A DNA stretch of 64,000 nucleotides. Origin: UBA6136 sp044351045 (GTDB taxonomy: Bacteria; Pseudomonadota; Gammaproteobacteria; Methylococcales; Methylococcaceae). The notes below the pieces were generated by a model, which saw only the letters and a list, made by a program, of their open reading frames with translations, was not told the DNA's origin and made no database searches. The stretch covers positions 1 through 64,000 of the forward strand of contig JBILGM010000006.1 in NCBI GenBank assembly GCA_044351045.1, read 5' to 3'. Positions within the stretch are counted from its first letter, which is position 1; each line of letters begins with the position of its first letter. Positions 53,994 through 62,523 of this stretch are shown piece after piece. The translations under genes and the position numbers were made by a program.

Positions 53994-54767
53994 ATGATCA
54001 AGTCTCTCATTGCCATTTCCCTGAGCTTACTATTACTCTTGACGGGCTGTGCCGGCAAAAAGAAACCGGCGGTTACCGGGAGGCCTGATAAACAAATCCA
54101 GACATCCGGTCAATCAGGCACCAGCATGACGACCAGAGGCAAGCAGCGCATCATAAAAATTGCCAACCAGGAGTGGGATTTTTTTGGGAGGCAAACGATC
54201 CAGATGGATGAATCGGGCGAGAGCATCCCGCATGTCGGGCACTGGGAAGATGATGGCGACCCCTGGTCAAGCCGTGTCAACTGGTATTGGCGTGCGGTCA
54301 GCAAACCCGGTCTTGACGGGTTTGATTGCAAGGAACCCTGGTCGGCCGCCTTCATCAGCTGGGTGATGCAACAAGCTGGCCTCAGCCGTGGCCAGTTTCC
54401 CAGCTCGGATGCACACTGGAATTACATCAACTATTTCGTCGGCCGGTCAGATGGACCCAATGGCGCGTTTGCCAGCCATGCCATCACTGAATATTCACCC
54501 AAGCCCGGTGACCTGATCTGCGCCACCCGAGGCACTCATGGGTTCATTCCCGTGTACGGTGAAGATCCCGCTGCCGTCCTGCGCAGCCATTCTAAACTGC
54601 ACTGCGACATCGTCGTCGAAAAGCGTGGAAACACGCTCCAATCGATTGGCGGCAACGTCCGCAATTCCGTCTCGAAAACACAAGTGGACCTGGGACCGAA
54701 CGGGCTCCTCAAGCCCAGCGAACGCCGCCCATGGTTCGTGGTACTTGAGAATCGGCTGGGGCAGTAG
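53994..54767 (+). CDS. DUF2272 lipoprotein, predicted papain-like hydrolase
   Basis: A 257-residue lipoprotein: signal with lipobox LLTGC (Cys19). The DUF2272 domain has DCKEPWSAAFISWVMQQAGL (Cys112 as likely nucleophile), SSDAHWNYINYFV, a KPGDLICATRG turn and a downstream HCDIVVEKRGNTLQSIGGNV with the likely catalytic His. The fold is related to NlpC/CHAP enzymes. It follows the larger exported hydrolase by six bases and is surely in the same operon. Substrate unknown. Confidence 0.78.
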   Translation: MIKSLIAISLSLLLLLTGCAGKKKPAVTGRPDKQIQTSGQSGTSMTTRGKQRIIKIANQEWDFFGRQTIQMDESGESIPHVGHWEDDGDPWSSRVNWYWRAVSKPGLDGFDCKEPWSAAFISWVMQQAGLSRGQFPSSDAHWNYINYFVGRSDGPNGAFASHAITEYSPKPGDLICATRGTHGFIPVYGEDPAAVLRSHSKLHCDIVVEKRGNTLQSIGGNVRNSVSKTQVDLGPNGLLKPSERRPWFVVLENRLGQ

Positions 54768-54951
54768 CGCCCTAAAGAAGCTTGAGGAAATACCCATTGA
54801 TAACGGGCTTTAGAGTGCGGCAGTGTGACCGTTAATCGGCGGCTATCAATCCTCAGTCGCTGCCCTTAATCCGCGGCTTATCCAGAACAGCTGTTTAATT
54901 GTTTATGGAGCCCATACCGCATAGGTGTCGTTCAAAACGTGAGAAACGACA
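54768..54951. other. Intergenic stretch without recognisable content
   Basis: This is the first part of the gap between the DUF2272 gene and ffh. I see no convincing ORF, promoter or terminator in it. Confidence 0.5.
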
Positions 54952-55113
54952 TCAGGATTCGGAATGTGACTCCGCGTAAGGTGCATACAGTTCGGCAAAC
55001 ACTTCGTCGAAGTTTATGGACAAGCCACTATTCATACCTGCCCGTATCTTCGCTTGCAGATCAGCCTCGAGTCGTTTCGGCATGGTCTCGAAGACCTCGC
55101 GGGAAAAGCACAT
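54952..55113 (-). CDS. Possible 53-residue antitoxin-like ORF downstream of ffh
   Basis: A short frame on the ffh strand, 23 bp after the ffh stop, encodes a charged helical peptide. Its segment LQAKIRAGMNSGLSINFDEVFAEL resembles the G-x-x-SG-x(n)-L/F-D-E C-terminal part of ParD/RelB-like antitoxins. There is no N-terminal DNA-binding part, no ribosome site and no toxin beside it, so it may be a remnant or coincidence. Codon pattern looks coding. Confidence 0.35.
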   Translation of the reverse strand: MCFSREVFETMPKRLEADLQAKIRAGMNSGLSINFDEVFAELYAPYAESHSES

Positions 55114-55136
55114 AGTAAGCCGGTCGATTTTGACTG

Positions 55137-56507
55137 TTAGCCCCGGAAAGTCGGCATGCCGCTGCGCATCATGTTGCCTTTCATGCCGCGCATCATGCCG
55201 AGCAGGTTGCCCTTCTTGAACTTCTTCATCATCTTCTGCATCTGGTCGAACTGCTTGAGCATCTTGTTGATGTCCTGAAGGTCTGTTCCAGAACCCTTGG
55301 CAATACGCTGTTTGCGCGAGGTGTTGATGAGGTCGGGGTCAAGCCGCTCCTTCTTGGTCATCGAATTGATGATGACGATCTGCTGCATCCATTCGTTATC
55401 GTTGATCTTTTCCTTGACATGCTGCGGCACGTTGCCAGCACCCGGCAGCTTGTCCATCATCGCGGTGAGGCCACCCATGCTTTTGAGCTGCTGCAACTGG
55501 TCGTGGTAGTCGTTGAGATTGAAGGCCTTGCCCTTTTGCAGCTTCTTGACCAGCTTTTCAGCCTTGGCCTTGTCGATGCTTTTCTCGGCATGCTCGATCA
55601 AACTGAGCATGTCTCCCATACCGAGGATACGCGAGGCAATACGATCCGGATGGAAACGCTCCAGTGCGGCGGCCTTTTCGCCGACACCGAGGAATTTGAT
55701 CGGCTTGCCGGTGATGTGCCGCACTGACAGCGCCGCACCACCGCGCGCATCGCCATCGGTCTTGGTGAGAATCACCCCGGTCAGCGGCAAGGCGTCACCA
55801 AATGCCTTGGCGGTGTTGGCGGCATCCTGTCCCGTCATCGCATCGACCACGAACAGCGTTTCGATCGGCTTGAGTTCGGCATGCAGTTCCTGAATCTCGG
55901 CCATCATTGCTTCATCAATATGAAGCCGGCCGGCGGTATCGATGATCAGCACATCCTTGTAGCGCTTGCGGGCATGCTCCAGCGCGCCCTTGGCGATGTC
56001 GATAGGCGACTGGGAGGTATCGCTGGGGAAGAAATCGGCACCCACTTCTTCAGCCAGGGTTTTAAGCTGCTCGATGGCGGCAGGACGATAGACGTCCGCA
56101 CTGGTTACGACGACGGAGCGACGCTCGTTTTCCTTCAGCCATTTGGCCAGCTTGGCGACGGTCGTGGTTTTTCCCGCCCCCTGCAAGCCCGCCATCAAAA
56201 TCACCGCCGGCGGCTGGGTCGCGAGATTGAGCTTCTCGTTCGCCTTGCCCATGACGGCAATGAGTTCTTCGTTGACGATTTTGATAAACGCCTGACCGGG
56301 CGAGAGACTGCCCTGCACGTCCTGACCCAGCGCACGAGTTTTGACGTGCTCGATGAAATCCTTGACGACCGGCAACGCGACATCAGCCTCGAGCAAGGCC
56401 ATGCGAACCTCGCGCAGCGTATCCTGAATGTTGTCTTCCGTCAGGCGGCCCTGGCCACGAATTTTCTTGAGTGATTGGGTTAAGCGTTCGGTAAGGTTGT
56501 CAAACAT
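55137..56507 (-). CDS. ffh: Signal recognition particle protein Ffh
   Basis: A 456-residue SRP54-type GTPase that targets membrane proteins co-translationally. The N domain leads into the G domain (G1 AGLQGAGKTTTVAKLA, ADVYRPAAIEQL, DTAGRLHIDE, TKTDGDARGGAALS). A Met-rich M domain follows that binds 4.5S RNA (GLTAMMDKLPGAG, SRKQRIAKGSGT, FDQMQKMMKKFKKG). Length is typical. It is divergent from the ypjD-like gene, an arrangement seen in many gammaproteobacteria. Confidence 0.98.
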   Translation of the reverse strand: MFDNLTERLTQSLKKIRGQGRLTEDNIQDTLREVRMALLEADVALPVVKDFIEHVKTRALGQDVQGSLSPGQAFIKIVNEELIAVMGKANEKLNLATQPPAVILMAGLQGAGKTTTVAKLAKWLKENERRSVVVTSADVYRPAAIEQLKTLAEEVGADFFPSDTSQSPIDIAKGALEHARKRYKDVLIIDTAGRLHIDEAMMAEIQELHAELKPIETLFVVDAMTGQDAANTAKAFGDALPLTGVILTKTDGDARGGAALSVRHITGKPIKFLGVGEKAAALERFHPDRIASRILGMGDMLSLIEHAEKSIDKAKAEKLVKKLQKGKAFNLNDYHDQLQQLKSMGGLTAMMDKLPGAGNVPQHVKEKINDNEWMQQIVIINSMTKKERLDPDLINTSRKQRIAKGSGTDLQDINKMLKQFDQMQKMMKKFKKGNLLGMMRGMKGNMMRSGMPTFRG

Positions 56508-56598
56508 CGCGGTGCATCCTTGAGGCTGTAAGGGTGGCTCATTGCTTCATCTAGGCGCGGCATTATGCCAGACTAGCCGCAGGGAGGACATGAACTCA

Positions 56599-57423
56599 AT
56601 GGTTTCAAATACATTCGTGAGCCTGGCGATTCTGGGCTATTTGAGCGCGCTCGGCGTGATGCTATGGGGCCTGCGACCTGCCACATTGGCCGGCGAAAAT
56701 CCCCCCTCCTACCGCTGGGCCTACTGGGGTTTTGGCACGATCGCGGCGGGTTGCCATGCAGTGGCACTGTTAGGGACCGAAGGTGAGGGATACACCCCTG
56801 ATTTCAGTTTTCTCAACGCTCTCGCCCTGGTCACGCTCTGCATCAACGGCATCCTGCTCATGACATCCTTGTTCCGGCCTGTCGACAAACTGGCCATCGT
56901 CACCTTTCCCATCACGGCCATGGTCTTGCTGCTCCGGCTGGCTGTCCCTCAAGAGATACGGGGCATCCAGGTCCATTCGTGGGAAATGACCGCGCACATT
57001 TTTTCCTCGCTGCTGGCCTACAGTTTTCTCAACATCGCCGCCATTCAGGCTGTGCTCCTGGCCGCTCAGGATGCGTGTCTGCGTAGCAGGCATCCCGATG
57101 GCTGGCTGGTGCGCTCGCTCCCCTCCCTGCAGAGCATGGAAACCCTGATGTTCCAGCTGATCGGCGCCGGCCTCTTGCTGCTGACGCTCTCCCTCATCAC
57201 CGGCTTCCTGTTTCTGGAGGATATGTTCGCTCAGCATCTGGCCCACAAGACCATCCTGTCACTGCTGGCCTGGCTAGTTTTCGCCATCCTGCTACTGGGC
57301 CGGTATCGATCCGGCTGGCGTGGCCGCATCGCTATCCGCTGGACACTGGGAGGCTTCATTTCACTTATGCTGGCCTACTTCGGCAGCAAGATGGTGCTGG
57401 AACTGATTCTGAATCGAACGTAG
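56599..57423 (+). CDS. CcsA/YpjD-like cytochrome c assembly family membrane protein
   Basis: A 274-residue protein with eight predicted membrane helices and the cytochrome c assembly (CcmC/CcsA-like) pattern. It includes IHSWEMTAHIFSSLLAYSFL-like VHSWEMTAHIFSSLLAY with a His and a later AHKTILSLLAWLVF with a second His, candidate haem ligands. This group (YpjD) is encoded next to ffh; its role in haem handling is suspected but unproven. GGAGG fits ATG 56599 best; ATG 56590 is also possible. Confidence 0.82.
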   Translation: MVSNTFVSLAILGYLSALGVMLWGLRPATLAGENPPSYRWAYWGFGTIAAGCHAVALLGTEGEGYTPDFSFLNALALVTLCINGILLMTSLFRPVDKLAIVTFPITAMVLLLRLAVPQEIRGIQVHSWEMTAHIFSSLLAYSFLNIAAIQAVLLAAQDACLRSRHPDGWLVRSLPSLQSMETLMFQLIGAGLLLLTLSLITGFLFLEDMFAQHLAHKTILSLLAWLVFAILLLGRYRSGWRGRIAIRWTLGGFISLMLAYFGSKMVLELILNRT

Positions 57424-57459
57424 TCGGCATGCCCGTTCATCGACTGATTTCGGCTTTCC

Positions 57460-58989
57460 TCAAAGCGAATCCAGTCGGCTGCGGATTTGATTGGCCTGAC
57501 TGGCAATCGCCATACGATCCCCTTCGCTCATTTTGCCCAGCTGCCGATAGACCATCCCGAGACGCGGGTTGGCTGATAACAGCGACTGATTCCGCGCGAA
57601 GAAATCCCAATACAACGCATTAAAGGGACAGGCTTTCTCGCCCAACCGCGCCTTGCGGTCATGCTCGCACCCCTTACAATAATCACTCATCCGATCGACA
57701 TAAGCGGCACTGGAGACATAGGGCTTGGTCGCCAACAGGCCCCCGTCGGCATACTGACTCATGCCCAGCGTGTTGGGCAGTTCTACCCATTCGAAGGCGT
57801 CGATATAGACTCCTAGATACCAGCGATGCACTTCGGCGGGATTCAATCCGGCGAGCAGGGCGAAGTTGCCGATGATCATCAACCGCTGGATATGATGGGC
57901 GTAGGCGTGCTCCAGTGACTGACCGATGGCATGGGCGAGACAGCGCATGCGGGTCTGCCCGGTCCAGAACCACGCGGGCAAGGGGTGGGTCTGACCCAAC
58001 ACATTGCGCTCCGCGTAACCCGGCATGTTGGCCCAATAGATGCCTCGCACATACTCGCGCCAACCGAGTATCTGGCGGATAAACCCTTCCGCCGCCGCCA
58101 GCGGTACCCGACCCTGTCGCCAGGCCTGCTCGGCCTTGTTGACCACTTCGTGTGGATTCAGCATCTTGACGTTCAAAGCGAAGGACAACAGTGAATGGAA
58201 AAGCCGCCAGCCGCGCACGGTCATGGCGTCCTGATAGTCGCCAAAGTTCGGCAAGCCCTGCTCGACAAAATGATCCAGCTGCTGGAGAGCTTCAGGGCGA
58301 TTCAAAGGCCAGCGGAAATCAACCTCAGTCGGGTCACCGAAACTTTTCACCCCGGCCGCCTGAATCGTCTGCCACAACGCAGCATGGTCGTGACGAGGCC
58401 GGCGATCCCCCGGCTCGCTGGGCTGTCCTCGCCAGGGCTTGCGATTCTCCTGATCGTAATTCCAGCGACCGCCGACCGGCTTGTGGCCTGACTCGACAAG
58501 CACACCATGACGGGTCCGCATGCGTCGATAGAATCGCTCCATCAGCCACTGCTTTTGTCCGGCAAACAGCTGGGCGGCCTCGTCGCGAGCCGTGAAAAAA
58601 TGCTCGGTCTCGACGGCAGCACTTTCTATTTTAAGATCAGCCACATATCGGCACAGCTGATCATCGAGCCGCCATTCGTCGGGGTACTGATATTCGAAGC
58701 GGGTGATGCCCAGCTGGCTGATCAGCACATCAAGGTTGGCGGTGAGCGACTGCGTGTTGGCAGGGTCATCAATCCCGAGATAGCGGACGCCATGACCGGA
58801 CCGCTCCAGCCAGCCGCCAAAGTCCCGCATCGCGGCAAAGATGGCCAGAATCTTCTGGGCATGGTGCAACACATAATCCGTCTCTTGCCGGATTTCCATG
58901 AGCACATAAACGACATCATTCCGCGAGCGGGCGAACCAACTATGCAGCGGGTTGAGCTGATCCCCCAGCACTAGTCGCAAAGTAGTCAA
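57460..58989 (-). CDS. FeS-type bacterial cryptochrome/(6-4) photolyase-related protein
   Basis: A 509-residue flavoprotein of the PhrB/CryB group (FeS-BCP). It opens with LRLVLGDQLNPLHSWF, has an alpha/beta antenna domain and a helical FAD domain (FGDYQDAM, LLSFALNVKMLNPHEVV, GWREYVRGIYW, MIIGNFALLAGL). Cysteines in MRCLAHAIG and YCKGCEHD...KACPFN fit the four [4Fe-4S] ligands of this class. These enzymes repair (6-4) photoproducts or sense light. It overlaps the upstream DUF2256 gene by ATGA, a pairing seen repeatedly for this photolyase class. Confidence 0.92.
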   Translation of the reverse strand: MTTLRLVLGDQLNPLHSWFARSRNDVVYVLMEIRQETDYVLHHAQKILAIFAAMRDFGGWLERSGHGVRYLGIDDPANTQSLTANLDVLISQLGITRFEYQYPDEWRLDDQLCRYVADLKIESAAVETEHFFTARDEAAQLFAGQKQWLMERFYRRMRTRHGVLVESGHKPVGGRWNYDQENRKPWRGQPSEPGDRRPRHDHAALWQTIQAAGVKSFGDPTEVDFRWPLNRPEALQQLDHFVEQGLPNFGDYQDAMTVRGWRLFHSLLSFALNVKMLNPHEVVNKAEQAWRQGRVPLAAAEGFIRQILGWREYVRGIYWANMPGYAERNVLGQTHPLPAWFWTGQTRMRCLAHAIGQSLEHAYAHHIQRLMIIGNFALLAGLNPAEVHRWYLGVYIDAFEWVELPNTLGMSQYADGGLLATKPYVSSAAYVDRMSDYCKGCEHDRKARLGEKACPFNALYWDFFARNQSLLSANPRLGMVYRQLGKMSEGDRMAIASQANQIRSRLDSL

Positions 58990-59183
58990 TGGGATGTTTC
59001 CATTGACGTCAGGGCACCCGGTTCACGCGATGAATCCATAAGAGACAACTTGGCCCGGCGACAGCGTTCAGAACAGTAACGGACTTCATCCCAAACGGCC
59101 GCCCACTTTTTGCGCCAGACAAAGGGTCTGCCGCAAACGACACAGTCACGCGCTGGGAGATCGGATTTCTTGCGATGTTTCAT
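58986..59183 (-). CDS. DUF2256 small zinc-finger-like protein
   Basis: A 65-residue basic protein with CVVCGRPFVWRKKW and YCSERCRRAK, i.e. CxxC...C-x3-C, the DUF2256 pattern. It is usually found beside cryptochrome/photolyase genes and here overlaps one by four bases. The start at 59183 (MKHRKKSDLPAR) suits the family better than a Met nine codons earlier. It may be an accessory factor for the photolyase; the function is unknown. Confidence 0.88.
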   Translation of the reverse strand: MKHRKKSDLPARDCVVCGRPFVWRKKWAAVWDEVRYCSERCRRAKLSLMDSSREPGALTSMETSH

Positions 59184-59259
59184 GACGTCCGTCGTTACAT
59201 TCACGATCATGCCGCCGCAGACTCAATCTGACCCTGCTTCCGTTGATGGTTCGACCGGG

Positions 59260-59287
59260 ATCTCCCGAGTGGAACGAAGGATGTCAG
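59260..59287 (+). repeat. Degenerate copy of a TCCTGAGTGAAACGAAGGAT repeat
   Basis: ATCTCCCGAGTGGAACGAAG followed by GATGTCAGG is a diverged copy of the repeat at 59594-59620. It shares the CGAGTG-AACGAAGGAT core. Confidence 0.5.
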
Positions 59288-59363
59288 GAAATCCGCGCCA
59301 TACAGCTCTCATGTAAAGGCCCACTCCCAGCCGGCGGCCAAGAGACCCTATCCTTCCATTAGT

Positions 59364-59376
59364 TGCTCAGGATGAC
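59364..59376 (-). repeat. Short inverted copy of the GTCATCCTGAGCA repeat start
   Basis: TGCTCAGGATGAC is the reverse complement of GTCATCCTGAGCA, the first half of the same repeat family, in opposite orientation. Confidence 0.45.
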
Positions 59377-59593
59377 AATCGCTTTCGGCCATATTCCGCG
59401 GTCGGGTGTCCTCTGAGTCGTGGGAGCGCTCCCCCAGCGCAGCGGACTTCAACCTCGAATGGAGACGGATGCCCACATCAACACCTCATAGGCCCGACCT
59501 TTGCTGAGCGGCGTCGATGCCGGGCGAGCCTGCCACAAACCACATCAGGCCGGCATGGCCCGCCCCCTTACCCGCCCGCACCCCTATCTGCCT

Positions 59594-59671
59594 GTCATCC
59601 TGAGTGAAACGAAGGATCCCAGGCTATTGTCACAGCCCATCACTTTCATCATCCTGAGCGAAGCCGAACGG
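59594..59671 (+). repeat. Tandemly placed pair of TCATCCTGAG-type repeats
   Basis: Copy one, 59594-59620, begins GTCATCCTGAGTGAAACGAA and continues GGATCCC. Copy two, 59649-59671, begins TCATCCTGAGCGAAGCCGAA and ends CGG. They share TCATCCTGAG-[TC]-GAA. Very similar short repeats occur between genes in many unrelated bacterial genomes; their origin and role are unclear. Confidence 0.65.
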
Positions 59672-59783
59672 CTTAGATCAAGACAATTAGACCGCATGCG
59701 CCACCTTGAGCCGGTCCCACAAAAACAGGACCTCACAGGCTTAAGCAATCTGTTAGGTCAGCAGCGGCTCATGACTTGATCGG

Positions 59784-62339
59784 TCAGCTTGCTGCAGCAG
59801 ACCGATACTCGGGCAGCTGGTCGAAATTCATGTACCGATAGGTATCGTCGGCTTGCTTCCCGAGCTCGGCCATATAGCCAGCATACTCGGCCAGGGAAGG
59901 AATGCGTCCCAGCACCGAGCAGACCGAAGCCAATTCGGCCGAGGCCAGGTAGACATTGGAGTCCGCCCCCATGCGATTAGGGAAATTGCGGGTCGAGGTA
60001 GACACCACCGTTGCCTTGTCTGCCACTCGCGCCTGATTGCCCATGCACAGCGAACAACCAGGCACCTCGGTGCGAGCGCCGGCCTTACCATAGATGCTGT
60101 AGTAACCTTCCCCGGTCAACTCGGCCTGATCCATGCGCGTGGGCGGCACCACCCAGAGGCGCCCCGGGACCTGCTTGCCAAACTGATCGAGGATCTTCCC
60201 CGCCGCCCGGAAATGGCCGATGTTGGTCATGCATGAACCGAGGAACACCTCGTCGATCTTCACGCCTGCCACCGCGGACAGCGGCTTCACGTCGTCGGGA
60301 TCGTTCGGGCAGCACAGCAGCGGCTCGGTGATCTGGTCCAGGTCAATTTCGATGACCTCGGCGTATTCGGCGTCGGCATCCGGTTCAAGCAACTCTGGCT
60401 TGGCGAGCCAGTCCTGCATGGCGGCGATACGCCGCTGCAATGTCCGCTCGTCGCCATAGCCTTGCTCGATCATCCATTGCAAAAGGACGATATTGGAACG
60501 CAGGTATTCCTCGACGGGTGCCGGGTTCAGCCGAACCGTACAGGCAGCGGCGGAGCGCTCGGCGGAGGCATCGGCCAGCTCAAAGGCTTGCTCAACCTTC
60601 AGGTCGGGCAGGCCCTCGATTTCGAGAATGCGACCGTTAAAGATGTTCTTCTTGCCCTTCTTCTCGACCGTCAGCAAGCCGCGCTGGAGCCCAGCATAGG
60701 GAATGGCGTGGACCAGATCGCGCAGGGTAATGCCGGGCTGCATTTTTCCTTTGAAACGAACCAGCACCGATTCAGGCATGTCCAGCGGCATGACACCGGT
60801 GGCGGCGGCAAAGGCCACCAGCCCGGAGCCGGCTGGGAAGGAAATGCCTATTGGGAAACGGGTATGCGAGTCGCCGCCGGTGCCGACGGTGTCAGGCAGC
60901 AGCATGCGGTTCAGCCAGGAGTGGATGATGCCGTCGCCGGGCCGCAGCGACACGCCGCCCCGGTTCATAGTGAAGTTCGGCAGGCTGTGATGCACCTTGA
61001 CATCGACCGGCTTTGGGTAGGCCGCCGTGTGACAGAACGACTGCATGACCAGATCGGCAGAGAAGCCAAGGCAGGCCAGATCCTTGAGTTCGTCGCGAGT
61101 CATAGGACCGGTGGTGTCTTGGGAGCCGACCGTGGTCATGCGCGGTTCGCAGTAGACGCCCGGCCGCACGCCTTCCACGCCGCAGGCTTTGCCGACCATT
61201 TTCTGCGCCAGGGTATAACCCTTGCCGCTGTCAGCTTGCGCCTGCGGACGACGGAATGCCTCAGAGACGGGTAAACCCAGCGCCTTGCGGGCCCGGTCGG
61301 TCAGACCGCGACCAATGATCAGCGGAATACGCCCGCCGGCCTGGACCTCGTCGAGGATGATGTCATTCTTCAGGGTGAAGCCGGTAACGGCCTCGCCGGT
61401 CTCATGGCGAGTGATGCGGCCTTCATAGGGGAAAATATCAATTACGTCGCCGGTGTTAAGACCGGAGACGTCGCACTCGATCGGCAACGCACCGGAGTCC
61501 TCCATGGTGTTGAAGAAGATGGGCGCGATCTTGCCGCCGATGCAGACGCCGCCATCCCGCTTGTTGGGCACGTGTGGAATATCCTCGCCGATATACCAGA
61601 GCACCGAGTTGGTCGCGGACTTGCGCGAGGAACCGGTCCCCACCACATCGCCGACAAAAGCCACCGGGTAGCCCTTGGCCTTCAGCTCGGCAATCTGCGA
61701 TTCTGCATGGGTGACGCCTTCTCGCGGCACCTTGAACATGGCCTTGGCATGCAACGGAATATCGGGCCGCGACCAGGCATCCTGCGCCGGCGAAAGATCA
61801 TCGGTATTGATTTCACCAGGCACCTTGAATACGGTGACCGTAATTTTTTCGGCCAGATTCGGCCGGCGGGTAAACCAGTCCGCCGCCGCCCAAGCGTCGA
61901 GAACACTTCGCGCTGCGGCATTACCGGCATCGGCTTTGGCTTGCACATCATGGAAGGCATCGAACACCAGCAAGGTGCGGGCGAGCGCGTCTGCCGCCAG
62001 CGGGGCCAGTGTGGAGTGATCGAGCAAATCGACCAGGGGCGCGACGTTATAGCCGCCAAGCATGGTGCCCAGCAGTTCGACCGCACGCTCCGGCAACAGA
62101 ATCGGGGAAGTCGCCTCGCCCTTGGCGACAGCCGCGAGAAAAGCAGCCTTCACATAAGCCGCTTCATCCACCCCGGCCGGCACACGATCGGCCAGCAGGC
62201 CGAGCAGAACGGCTTCTTCGCCGGGGGGAGGGTTTTTCAGCAACTCGACCAGGCCACTGGTCCATTCCGCACTCAGCGGCTGGGGCACCAATCCCTGCTC
62301 CGCCCGTTCTGCTGCATGTTTCCGATACGCTTCAAGCAT
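59784..62339 (-). CDS. acnB: Aconitate hydratase B
   Basis: An 851-residue bifunctional aconitase/2-methylisocitrate dehydratase of the TCA cycle. It opens MLEAYRKHAAERAEQG like E. coli AcnB, with the N-terminal HEAT-like domain (PPPGEEAVLLGLLADRVPAGVDEAAYVKAAFLAA), the swivel domain and the catalytic core. [4Fe-4S] ligands are in GSCMTNIGHF and CSLCMGNQ. ATG 62339 matches the family start; a GTG three codons earlier is the longest frame. Repeat-bearing DNA lies downstream. Confidence 0.97.
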   Translation of the reverse strand: MLEAYRKHAAERAEQGLVPQPLSAEWTSGLVELLKNPPPGEEAVLLGLLADRVPAGVDEAAYVKAAFLAAVAKGEATSPILLPERAVELLGTMLGGYNVAPLVDLLDHSTLAPLAADALARTLLVFDAFHDVQAKADAGNAAARSVLDAWAAADWFTRRPNLAEKITVTVFKVPGEINTDDLSPAQDAWSRPDIPLHAKAMFKVPREGVTHAESQIAELKAKGYPVAFVGDVVGTGSSRKSATNSVLWYIGEDIPHVPNKRDGGVCIGGKIAPIFFNTMEDSGALPIECDVSGLNTGDVIDIFPYEGRITRHETGEAVTGFTLKNDIILDEVQAGGRIPLIIGRGLTDRARKALGLPVSEAFRRPQAQADSGKGYTLAQKMVGKACGVEGVRPGVYCEPRMTTVGSQDTTGPMTRDELKDLACLGFSADLVMQSFCHTAAYPKPVDVKVHHSLPNFTMNRGGVSLRPGDGIIHSWLNRMLLPDTVGTGGDSHTRFPIGISFPAGSGLVAFAAATGVMPLDMPESVLVRFKGKMQPGITLRDLVHAIPYAGLQRGLLTVEKKGKKNIFNGRILEIEGLPDLKVEQAFELADASAERSAAACTVRLNPAPVEEYLRSNIVLLQWMIEQGYGDERTLQRRIAAMQDWLAKPELLEPDADAEYAEVIEIDLDQITEPLLCCPNDPDDVKPLSAVAGVKIDEVFLGSCMTNIGHFRAAGKILDQFGKQVPGRLWVVPPTRMDQAELTGEGYYSIYGKAGARTEVPGCSLCMGNQARVADKATVVSTSTRNFPNRMGADSNVYLASAELASVCSVLGRIPSLAEYAGYMAELGKQADDTYRYMNFDQLPEYRSAAAS

Positions 62340-62523
62340 GTTTTTCACTTCTCTTTGAATTTGGACCGAACACTTCGCCGATCACCAGCCAATTTAGTGC
62401 AGGCGCAGTCACCAGCGCAGCACCGGTAACAAACAAACAAATGGATCTGTTCAACCTCATGCACTCCCTAAGCAGAATGGATGCCAGTTCTAATGGCAGC
62501 GGCTATTGAGAGGTTATCAGGGC

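Larger units (their letters stand above)
59184..59783. other. 600-bp gap with dispersed TCATCCTGAG-type repeats
   Basis: No credible gene is present between the DUF2256 gene and acnB. The stretch contains several related short repeats (listed separately) and no clear terminator or promoter. Short open frames here lack ribosome sites and family features. Confidence 0.6.

Noticed and set aside
61404..62429. A 341-codon plus-strand frame antisense to acnB
   Set aside because: Mirror frame of a GC-rich, highly conserved gene; no start signal or family motif.
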